Shown here: piece after piece, positions 1-6,409 of the stretch
Numbering within the stretch: position 1 is the stretch's first letter
Layout: each line of letters opens with the position of its first letter
Assembly (NCBI GenBank): GCA_025361565.1
Contig: JANYKN010000081.1
Coordinates: 1 to 64,000 of the forward strand
Direction: 5' to 3'
Source: Bacteroidota bacterium
GTDB lineage: Bacteria > Bacteroidota > Bacteroidia > Bacteroidales > NBLH01
DNA: 64,000 nt
Translations under genes and position numbers: made by a program
Notes under the pieces: generated by a model
What the model was told of the DNA's origin: nothing
What the model saw: only the letters and a program-made list of their open reading frames with translations
The model's database searches: none

Positions 1-1
1 G

Positions 2-697
2 TTTGCACTCAGGCAAGAACTGGAAAGCTATGAGGTGTTACAGGAAAAAATAGCCCAGTGCAATGTTGAAATAGAAAAAAAGCTGGATGAAATCATCGAA
101 AGCGATGAAAATAAAAAGCAACACCTCATTGACAGCAAACCTCATAAACGGGTAAACAAAAACACCCCCAAAAATATCGATCTCAACCTGAAATCTTATC
201 AAATGTTTGAAGGTAATGATTTACTGGCCATTGAAGGAGTGAGTTATTCAACAGTTTTGTCCTTAATGAGTGAAATAGGAATCGAAGGAATTCGGAAATT
301 TCCAACAGGCAAACATTTTACCAGTTGGCTTCGATTAGCACCTAATAACAAAATAAGTGGGGGCAAAATTTTATCAAGCAAAGTCCCCAAAGGGAGCAAC
401 CGGTTAAAGATAGCATTGCGCAATGCTGCAAATGCCATCGGCTTATTGAAGGAATCCACCCCATTACGGGATTTTTTTCACCGGATAAATTTTCGTAAGG
501 GGCGCACATCAGCCATAAGTGCAACAGCTCGAAAACTCGCGGTAATTATCTGGAATATGGTAGTAAAAAATATACCTTACCACAATCCTGAAGAATATTT
601 ATTTCTTGACCAAAAAAGAAAATTGGGAATGGTAAAAAGAATACAAAAACAAATTGATAAATTTGGAATATCAAAAGACGATGTTGTGTTTTCTTAA
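2..697 (+). CDS. IS110-family transposase, C-terminal part (5' end outside window)
   Basis: The frame is open from base 2, so the gene begins before the window. The visible 231 residues match the C-terminal half of IS110/IS116/IS902 transposases (Transposase_20): a basic coiled N-terminal linker, then a helix-hairpin-helix-like stretch (LLAIEGVSYSTVLSLMSEIG), then the conserved W-L-R-L-A-P segment with SGGK and a downstream RNAANAIG block. IS110 enzymes are DEDD-type recombinases whose DEDD domain lies in the missing N-terminal part, so activity cannot be judged. A perfect hairpin overlaps the stop codon, and the truncated gene at 715-924 abuts it, which suggests the element landed in that gene. 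The family call is firm; the exact IS ends are not visible because IS110 elements usually lack clear terminal repeats. Confidence 0.85.
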   Translation, partial: FALRQELESYEVLQEKIAQCNVEIEKKLDEIIESDENKKQHLIDSKPHKRVNKNTPKNIDLNLKSYQMFEGNDLLAIEGVSYSTVLSLMSEIGIEGIRKFPTGKHFTSWLRLAPNNKISGGKILSSKVPKGSNRLKIALRNAANAIGLLKESTPLRDFFHRINFRKGRTSAISATARKLAVIIWNMVVKNIPYHNPEEYLFLDQKRKLGMVKRIQKQIDKFGISKDDVVFS

Positions 698-724
698 TCG
701 CTGATTTTCAGCGATTAAGATTTT
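692..724 (+). terminator. Perfect hairpin at transposase end, probable terminator
   Basis: Bases 692-704 and 708-720 are perfectly complementary 13-bp arms around a 3-base loop, followed by TTTT on the plus strand. The left arm contains the transposase stop codon. The opposing truncated gene ends inside the right arm, so the structure may also mark the end of the insertion sequence. Confidence 0.65.
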
Positions 725-924
725 ACGTTAGTTAGGATTGCTAATGTGACATCTACAAGGGAAATATCTGACAAGGTAGCCTTAAGCTCCGAAATGCCAC
801 CATTTTCATCAATTTCAGTCTGGATTGAGCTTAGTGTTACGGTTTGCGAATAAACCGTACTTGCAATCATTGAAAAAAGTATTGCAATAAGCAGTTTCGA
901 TGAGAAATCAGTTTTCTTTGTCAT
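715..924 (-). pseudogene. Truncated secreted protein remnant (Calx-beta/Ig-like repeat start)
   Basis: A 69-residue reading frame with a clear signal peptide (basic MTKK start, hydrophobic LLIAILFSMIAST, cleavage near VYSQ). It is followed by a stretch like the first strands of Calx-beta or similar adhesion repeats (IDENGGISELKATLSDIS, VDVTLAI). The frame then stops within the hairpin at the end of the IS110-type transposase. Secreted repeat proteins of this type are normally hundreds of residues long, so this is most likely the 5' stump of a gene interrupted by the insertion sequence. The signal peptide is clear; the repeat family is inferred from a short stretch. Confidence 0.55.
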
Positions 925-1505
925 ATTGAATTATTTAATTGAAGGTTTTCTGATGGTTGCGACTGACTATTTTAATTTTATCCTTAAACTTTCTTTTTTA
1001 ATATGGGTTTTTTCTTTGTATTTACGATGTAATATTTTAGTTCAAATGTATTTCCATTTCATTCCTTAAATCAGCGTACAACTACCGTAAATCACTTAAT
1101 ATCAATTTATAGGTATTATTACCTATTTCTGAGCACTTTAAGGATTGATGATAATTGATCAACAGAAATTTCAAGTAAAATCCGGAACAAAGTAATGTGT
1201 CTTTCATTATTCATTATTTCTAAAAAACCATCAAAAAAAATGCTTCAAAAACTTAGAAGTTCCTGAAGCATTGATCCTTATTGTGTGTTTTGCAAAATCG
1301 GTAACAACTTCTTATGAATAGATCATAAAACCGAGCCTTTTATCTTATTCAAATCATTTATAATATCCGTGGAACAGGTCATCACTAATCGAAGCGTTAT
1401 GATGTGTCTTTTGATCTCCCCAGCCCTATTTCTGACATACCGTTTTTCAATTTATTCAATTTAAACATACGGGCGATCATATCTAAACCAATATTATGGG
1501 CAAAT
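925..1505. other. Non-coding stretch between two secreted-protein genes
   Basis: AT-rich, with no convincing gene. It contains a minus-strand terminator (1233-1272). There is also a 27-codon minus-strand frame (1397-1480) that begins just beyond the stop of the 1506-1856 gene in another frame; it may be a frameshifted remnant of that gene's 3' end but cannot be assigned. Confidence 0.5.
1233..1272 (-). terminator. Rho-independent terminator
   Basis: Complementary 9-bp arms (1239-1247 and 1264-1272), followed on the minus strand by eight T residues (1233-1240). It lies about 235 bp beyond the stop codon of the small secreted protein at 1506-1856, the only minus-strand gene it could serve. Confidence 0.7.
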
Positions 1506-1856
1506 TCAATTATTTGAAGTCACAAGCTTTTCATTGATTATTTCACCTACCATGTCTCTTTTTACATCTATAACATGTTCCCATGCTTGCCCATTAAAAA
1601 AGAGATAATCATTTTCATCCGTATCAAAAACTATAAATCCACATTTGGGTGGATTGTTGAATAATTTATTCCAGTTTTCGGTGCGATCTTTACTTGTCAT
1701 TTTTTGCATGATCACTGCATCTTTCTTTGAATAAGTTCCGTTGTCATTGTTCACAACATACGCATTTGTCATATTATTGTCCATTTCAATATCCTGACTT
1801 AGCATTTTGGATGATATCAGGAATGATGCGACCAAAACTATAATTAGCGTTTTCAT
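1506..1856 (-). CDS. Small secreted protein with FNGxxW-type motif
   Basis: 116 residues with a signal peptide (MKTLIIVLVASFLIS, cleavage near MLSQ). The mature part carries a segment PPKCGFIVFDTDENDYLFFN followed by GQAW. This resembles the short motif (P-x-G-x-x-V-x-D/N-T ... Y/F-x-G-x-x-W) that recurs in Bacteroidota surface proteins and structural subunits. No catalytic residues are recognisable, and function is unknown. Its downstream neighbour is another secreted-protein stump, so the locus may once have encoded surface proteins. A different reading frame stays open for about 40 codons just past the stop, so the C-terminus may be shortened by a frameshift. A TAnnTTTG-like box with one mismatch lies at 1887-1894, upstream of the start. 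Confidence 0.6.
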   Translation of the reverse strand: MKTLIIVLVASFLISSKMLSQDIEMDNNMTNAYVVNNDNGTYSKKDAVIMQKMTSKDRTENWNKLFNNPPKCGFIVFDTDENDYLFFNGQAWEHVIDVKRDMVGEIINEKLVTSNN

Positions 1857-1991
1857 GATATGATGTATTTAAAAGTTTATCTGAAACAAAGGTCGTGAAA
1901 TTGCGACTGTGGTTATAGAGTATATTTACTTATGATTATTTGGGGCGATGAATTAGGTAAATTTGCCTATAAAAAGAGGAGTGGATGAGTC

Positions 1992-2100
1992 TACCACTTC
2001 GAGGGTCGAAAGGACCGCACTTCGACTGGCTCAGTGACCGCTCGAAGGGTAGTGAAAGCGAAACCCTCCAAGCGGTTGAAAACCCTTGTAGTGGTTGAGT
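1992..2100. repeat. Composite intergenic palindromic repeat, cluster A (order Y-X)
   Basis: Unit Y begins CCACTTCGAGGGTCG and ends CGCTCGAAGGGT, with an inserted TTCGACTGGCTCAGTGACC stretch. Unit X follows (ACCCTCCAAGCGGTTGAAAA then CCCTTGTAGTGGTTGAG). Both units can fold into imperfect hairpins. The same units recur at 2205, 2343, 10465, 16095 and 21057, always between genes. Confidence 0.75.
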
Positions 2101-2204
2101 TACTTTGATGTAAAATTGTTTTTACGCTGATTTTGTTGAATAGAATAAAAATTATCTACGTTAATTTGCACTTTGAGGGACGAAAGTATCTGCCTCGAAG
2201 CAAT

Positions 2205-2312
2205 TACCACTTCGAAGTCGAAAAGACCGCACTTCGACTGGCTCAGTGACCGCTCGAAGGGTAATGAAAGCGAGACCCTCCATGCGGTTGAAAACCCTTG
2301 TAGTGGTTGAGT
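2205..2312. repeat. Composite intergenic palindromic repeat, cluster B (order Y-X)
   Basis: Nearly a copy of cluster A, about 105 bp downstream of it: unit Y with the same inserted TTCGACTGGCTCAGTGACC, followed by unit X ending GTAGTGGTTGAGTT. After an AT-rich gap a second Y unit follows (2343-2380). Confidence 0.75.
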
Positions 2313-2342
2313 TAAAGATAAATCGTATTACAATATTAAAAG

Positions 2343-2380
2343 AACCTCTTCGAGGGTCGGAAATGACCACTCGAAGGGTT
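2343..2380. repeat. Hairpin repeat unit Y without insert
   Basis: Arms 2343-2358 and 2365-2380 are complementary at 13 of 16 positions around GGAAAT. The same Y form, preceded by a similar AT-rich leader with TAGTATTATA-like sequence, occurs in the clusters at 10.6 kb and 16.26 kb. Confidence 0.7.
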
Positions 2381-2408
2381 CTGAGTTTAAAAAGCATGCC
2401 CTTTAAAC

Positions 2409-2433
2409 AAAAATGCAGGCTGTTAACCTGCAT
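2409..2433 (-). terminator. Terminator of the PAS histidine kinase gene
   Basis: 7-bp arms ATGCAGG (2413-2419) and CCTGCAT (2427-2433), followed by five T residues on the minus strand, about 100 bp past the kinase stop codon. Confidence 0.65.
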
Positions 2434-2534
2434 GATAAATTGTTATTTGGGTGTTTCAATTGTTACTTCACAAGGTCTAATAATATTCATCTTTGTTCAG
2501 AGTTGCTAGATTAGGCCTATTATTACCAAACTTA

Positions 2535-3677
2535 TTATTGTTTTCGATGTAAATAGAAACTAAAAGTACTCCCTTTCCCAAATTCACTTTCTACTTCTAC
2601 ATATCCGTTTAATTTTTTCATTATTCTATCTACAATTGGCAGTCCTAAACCTAGCCCGTCAATCCTTTTTACTTTTACTTCTTCGGTTGATTTAAATATG
2701 TTTTCCAAATCTTCAGGTAAAATGCCTTCACCATTATCTTTAACCCAATATTTTATATAATTATTTTCCGCTTCTTCGCACCCAACTTCAATTAACGGGG
2801 GCTTTCCTCCATATTTCAATGCATTGCTGAAATAATTATACCAAACTTCTTCAATCCATTGTGCATATCCAATTGCTGGAATTAAATGATCGGGAATTTT
2901 AATAATGGCACTTTTTTCTATAATAATGGAATCAAACCTCTTAATTGCCTCTCTAACGTTTTCATCCATATTAATAGTTGAATATTCCACTTCATCTTTT
3001 TTCAAGGTGGCTAAAAGAAGCAATTCATGAATGATTTTGTTCATTTTATTAGCACTTTGATCAATTATGTCAAGAAACTGCACCTTCTTTTCATCTGTTA
3101 AATCCGGCTTGTAAATTAATAAATTACTATATCCAATTACCATACTTAATATTGAAGTTAAATCGTGAGCAACTGTATGTGCAAAAGAATCAAGTTCCTT
3201 AATTAAATCTTGTAATTCATTTTCAGCTTTTTTTCGTGTGCTAATGTCTGTTATAAAAGCAATGCCAAATTGACCTAACTCCGAATTCAGATAACTTAAG
3301 CTAACTTCTACTGGTATTTCAGATTTGTCTTTTTTGACAAAAATAAGCTCAAGTCCCATACCCATTGGTCTGATTTTGGGTTGCCTAAAATATTCTGCAA
3401 GATGTTTTTGATGAATTTCATGAGAACGGGCAGGGATAAACAAATTTAAGTGTTTTCCAATTACTTCATCTTTTGAATAATCAAACATTTCACTTATTCT
3501 GCTATTCATATGTATAATAATGCCATCAACATTAATTAATATAACTCCTGCAGGTAAAGATTCAATAAAAGTCCTAAGTGTAATATCATTTTGAAAGAAA
3601 CCCGAATAGTGGGCAATTTGTTTTTCGAAATTCATTTTTTCAGGTACTTGATCTGATTCCCTGTAAATACTTTTCAT
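2535..3677 (-). CDS. PAS-domain sensor histidine kinase
   Basis: A 380-residue soluble kinase without signal peptide or membrane segment. A single PAS domain spans about residues 32-148 and ends in the usual ITDISTRKK connector. The HisKA dimerisation domain follows, with phospho-acceptor His171 in the AHTVAHDLTS H-box. The HATPase_c domain has an N-box (NYFSNALKYG), a G1 box (DNGEGI) and a G2 box (GLGLGLPIV). All residues needed for autophosphorylation are present. It stands alone between a repeat-rich gap and the MITE-like element, with no response regulator beside it, so it may signal to receivers of the island further downstream. A perfect TAnnTTTG promoter box lies 39 bp upstream of the start. 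The sensed signal cannot be inferred. Confidence 0.9.
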   Translation of the reverse strand: MKSIYRESDQVPEKMNFEKQIAHYSGFFQNDITLRTFIESLPAGVILINVDGIIIHMNSRISEMFDYSKDEVIGKHLNLFIPARSHEIHQKHLAEYFRQPKIRPMGMGLELIFVKKDKSEIPVEVSLSYLNSELGQFGIAFITDISTRKKAENELQDLIKELDSFAHTVAHDLTSILSMVIGYSNLLIYKPDLTDEKKVQFLDIIDQSANKMNKIIHELLLLATLKKDEVEYSTINMDENVREAIKRFDSIIIEKSAIIKIPDHLIPAIGYAQWIEEVWYNYFSNALKYGGKPPLIEVGCEEAENNYIKYWVKDNGEGILPEDLENIFKSTEEVKVKRIDGLGLGLPIVDRIMKKLNGYVEVESEFGKGSTFSFYLHRKQ

Positions 3678-3715
3678 TTTTGAAAATGATTTAGTGAATT
3701 AATCGATAATTGTAC

Positions 3716-3723
3716 CAAATATA
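3716..3723 (-). promoter_or_regulatory. Bacteroidota-type -7 box (TATATTTG)
   Basis: Exact match to the TAnnTTTG consensus used by the Bacteroidota primary sigma factor, 39 bp upstream of the kinase start at 3677. No clear -33 TTTG is visible at the expected distance. Confidence 0.45.
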
Positions 3724-3961
3724 AGCTAAGATTAATAATTTATTAGTTTATCCTTGATATTGTTCATCAAATTTCAATATATCTCAGAAAAACTTTAGCC
3801 CCTTTGCAGAAATGTTTTTATAATTATAAATCTTTAAACTATTTGTTAAATGCCTAATCCATTTATTCTTTATTTTATTTTATTTTGATTTTTGTTGTTT
3901 TCATTATTTGGAAACAATTTATAAAAAAGCCAAATTATGACCTTTATACACCAAATTTATG

Positions 3962-4200
3962 CTTAATTCTACTTTACTAACTTATATATTGTTAATATTG
4001 AACTCAATGGTGTTTATAAAATATAACCCCGGAGAAACGCAAAGAAAAAATACGCAAAGAGCCGCAAAGAAGGAAAACGTTAATTTGCCTCTGCGGTTCT
4101 TTGCGTATTCTTTGCGCCACTCTGCGTTAAAAAAACTTCATTCATTTGTTCATATATAGTTGTTTGTCAAATATTTTCAACTTAGTAAAGTAGAATTAAG
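3962..4200. mobile_element. MITE-like element with perfect 19-bp terminal inverted repeats
   Basis: CTTAATTCTACTTTACTAA at 3962-3980 is the exact reverse complement of 4182-4200. The 239-bp interval has no plausible gene. Its core (4036-4128) is a second, imperfect inverted repeat rich in ACGCAAAGA and CCGCAAAGA words facing their complements TCTTTGCG and CTGCGG, so the whole element could fold into a nested hairpin. No obvious target-site duplication flanks it. This looks like a non-autonomous element; no matching transposase is in the window. Confidence 0.65.
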
Positions 4201-4291
4201 AATTTTAATAGTAGCTATTTTATAGTCATATGATTAAAATATGTAATGTTTATGAACTAAGTAGCTTAAAATGTTTTTATTATGACCGGTG

Positions 4292-4326
4292 AAAAAAAAA
4301 CAATGCGAGTCTTAAAACCCGCATTG
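4292..4326 (-). terminator. Terminator of the DUF6261-like gene
   Basis: Arms CAATGCG and CGCATTG (4301-4307 and 4320-4326), followed on the minus strand by nine T residues (4292-4300), 25 bp past the stop codon. Confidence 0.8.
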
Positions 4327-4350
4327 CAATTTGTTGTACAATTACTGATA

Positions 4351-5115
4351 TTAACTAGCGGTTTCAATAGGCGGTTCTATGCTCACATCCTTTCCCGAAC
4401 TTCGGCGGGTGGTGCGGGCTTTAATCTGTGTTTTGTAATAGCTGACCAGGCTGTTTATTTCATTGGCAGGGGTTAAGTAATCCAGATCATCGTTTTCTCT
4501 GCTGCAATGTTCAAATCCATCAAAAAACTCTGTCAACACTTTATCAATTTTGTTGCGGATTTCGCGACTGTCTATCGTTTCAACCGAGGCATCATCTTGG
4601 GTCCGTTTCATAAAATGGCCTGCAAATGCTTTGTTTATCACACCAAGATGATCGAATAATATTTTTGTACTAAGAGATTCAACGGCAGCCTTTACATCGG
4701 CTTTGGCATTGTAATCTGCCAACATATTGTCTATCCTCATTGTTTCGGAATTATATGGTGCATCTGCAATATCGCGACCATGTATGTCAAAAAAACGGTT
4801 AATAACCAGTACATGCGGCGCTATTTCGGGTATGGTTAGTTTTGCCATAACCCTTGCATGCCCTACTATGGCATTGATTAGGGTGTCGCGTTCATGGTCC
4901 AGGTCATTCAACAGCTTGCTGAGTACATTACTCTGATCCTGTGCCTTAATCTTTGCCAGTTCCGGTAAATATGCCGTAACTCTTTCAAATGATTTTAAAA
5001 GTTTCAAAACATCCGGGTTGTACTTTCCGATAATCTCAATTATCTGGTTCAATAACATGGTGTATTCGCTGTTCCATAGCGATTTAAAGGTCATTCTGGT
5101 GATTTTTACTGACAT
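4351..5115 (-). CDS. DUF6261-like conserved hypothetical protein
   Basis: 254 residues, predicted soluble and largely helical, without signal peptide or membrane segment. The pattern SLWNSEYTMLLNQIIEII near the start, LDHERDTLINAIVGHARVM near residue 90, and a later TPANEINSLVSYYKTQIKAR segment resemble the Bacteroidota family DUF6261, which has no established function and is often found near mobile DNA. The last 15 residues are a basic and Ser/Thr-rich tail. It is monocistronic: a terminator follows, and a promoter-like box CACCTTTG (one mismatch to TAnnTTTG) lies at 5159-5166, 43 bp upstream. The 42-bp palindrome array begins about 220 bp upstream of the start codon, and a functional link is possible but unproven. 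Confidence 0.65.
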   Translation of the reverse strand: MSVKITRMTFKSLWNSEYTMLLNQIIEIIGKYNPDVLKLLKSFERVTAYLPELAKIKAQDQSNVLSKLLNDLDHERDTLINAIVGHARVMAKLTIPEIAPHVLVINRFFDIHGRDIADAPYNSETMRIDNMLADYNAKADVKAAVESLSTKILFDHLGVINKAFAGHFMKRTQDDASVETIDSREIRNKIDKVLTEFFDGFEHCSRENDDLDYLTPANEINSLVSYYKTQIKARTTRRSSGKDVSIEPPIETAS

Positions 5116-6156
5116 AACTTATTACATTTTAAGGTTTAATACTAAATGACTATCCATACAAAGGTGTAATATTATATTGAATAATACTATGCTATTGAAT
5201 ATATTATTAATCAATGCCTTTATAATTTAACGTTAAATTTTTGAAAAGCTAAAATCCTTTTAAAGTTTTCTTCTTAAAATGTAACATTTATTGCTTTTTA
5301 GTAAATTGGAATATGATAAAATATAAATTTATGATGTAATTCCATATAGGGGCTGGTACAAATCAACTATTGAATAAGTTGTTTCCATTTAGTCGTAAAA
5401 TTAAACCGTTATTTTTTGATTGATTCCTTACTGGTATTTTAACAAACTGGTTTTCTTCCAATGATAATTCCATATATGGAATTAACGAAAATTTTCCGTT
5501 TGTGTCATTCCCATGTAGGAATTAGATAAAACTATATCAGGGCAACCAATTCCCTTATAGGAATTCCATGAAACTACTTTAGGGCGACCAATTCCCTTAT
5601 GGGAATTGCACCAAATAACTTTTGGGCAACTCAATCCCTTGTGGGAATTGCTTGAAATGATTTAGGTACATATAATTCCCACAAAGGAATTGGTTAAAAT
5701 AATTCTGTGTATTCATGGAAAAGCTGGCTTGTTTTGTAATTAATTCTGATTCTAAATAATGATAAATATTGAATATTTAAATAATAAGATTTTTGAACTC
5801 ATATTTTTTTTGTTAAATTTACAAATACACAAAGCGCTTGGACTGATTCGATAAATCCTTATTATATTCATTCTTTAACACAGAGAGAACCTAGAATAAT
5901 TAATCTTGAATGCACCTGCACCAACCTGTAATTAAAAACTACAGACTCTTGCAAGTATGATTGTTATTAATACCAATCGAAATTTTAGGGGGATAGAAAA
6001 ATCTAATCCAATTAAAAATAAGTAGTTTTTTTTTGAATTGTATTTATTAATAAAGTGTGATTTGAAATAATTTTCAAATTCTACTTTGCAAATAATCTGA
6101 AACAGAATTATAATAAATGCTTCTATAATCTTTTCTATTTATTAGCAAAAAGCATC
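5116..6156. other. Long intergenic region holding the 42-bp palindrome array
   Basis: About 1 kb without a supported gene. 5338-5691 is the tandem palindrome array. 5716-6156 is AT-rich sequence in which nothing is recognisable. Confidence 0.6.
5338..5691. repeat. Tandem array of 18-bp palindromes at 42-bp period
   Basis: Palindromic units of consensus AATTCCCTTATGGGAATT start at 5466, 5506, 5548, 5590, 5632 and 5674. The last five are exactly 42 bp apart; the first is 40 bp before the second. Decayed units at 5338, 5380 and 5422 continue the 42-bp register upstream, giving nine positions. The 24-bp segments between units are related (TGAAA then ACTTTAGGGC then ACC) but diverged. Each unit could form a 7-bp stem with a 4-base loop in RNA or a symmetric protein site in DNA. 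On the minus strand one frame reads through several units as a 14-residue repeat (NSHKGIGRPK-like), but it has stops and no good start. Confidence 0.85.
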
Positions 6157-6405
6157 ATGTTAAACAAGTCGGTTAATAGAATTTTACTGGAAATGTTGCA
6201 ACGCATTTCTATTGCAATATTGGCGGTGCTTATTGCCAGCTTATTAAGGAAATTTTTATTGGGTTCACTCGAATACAAGGTAGTTTGGATAAGCTTTTAT
6301 CCGGCAGTAATGGCCGCCGCGCTTTTTGGAGGATTTTTTACCTGATTATTGTTCACTATTCTAAGCTGTTTTGCAGAAGTTTTGCACATAATAAATCAAA
6401 TATTA
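6157..6405 (+). pseudogene. Broken DUF4118 membrane-sensor fragment
   Basis: A 62-residue frame (6157-6345) with two hydrophobic segments reads like the start of DUF4118, the membrane domain of KdpD-like sensor kinases (WISFYPAVMAAALFGGFFT). The frame ends in TGA where the family has glycine (GGF-x-G-L). Reading through the stop gives LLFTILSCF, matching the next conserved part, before the frame stops for good. So a nonsense change plus loss of the rest of the gene is likely. The next gene, a REC-PAS kinase, starts at 6410 and has no membrane domain of its own. Confidence 0.6.
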
Positions 6406-6409
6406 TAAA

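Larger units (their letters stand above)
1857..2534. other. Intergenic region with composite palindromic repeats
   Basis: No gene is supported here; the open frames that cross it simply run through the repeats. It contains repeat clusters at 1992-2100, 2205-2312 and 2343-2380, and the terminator of the downstream-facing kinase gene at 2409-2433. Confidence 0.6.
3678..4291. other. Intergenic region with MITE-like element
   Basis: AT-rich gap between the kinase and the DUF6261-like gene. It holds the kinase promoter (3716-3723) and the 239-bp inverted-repeat element (3962-4200). The open frame through the element is a by-product of the repeat and is not annotated as a gene. Confidence 0.55.

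Noticed and set aside
1397..1480. 27-residue minus-strand frame after the small secreted protein
   Set aside because: It could be a frameshifted tail of that gene (IEFAHNIGLDMIARMFKLNK stretch), but it is too short and matches no family I know.
2161..2509. Two opposing frames of about 90 codons
   Set aside because: Both are made almost entirely of the composite palindromic repeat units.
3959..4159. 66-codon plus-strand frame
   Set aside because: It runs through the inverted-repeat core of the MITE-like element.
5338..5691. CRISPR array
   Set aside because: The units are evenly spaced palindromes, but the 24-bp spacers are clearly related to one another, the repeat is only 18 bp, the ends decay gradually, and no cas gene is present.
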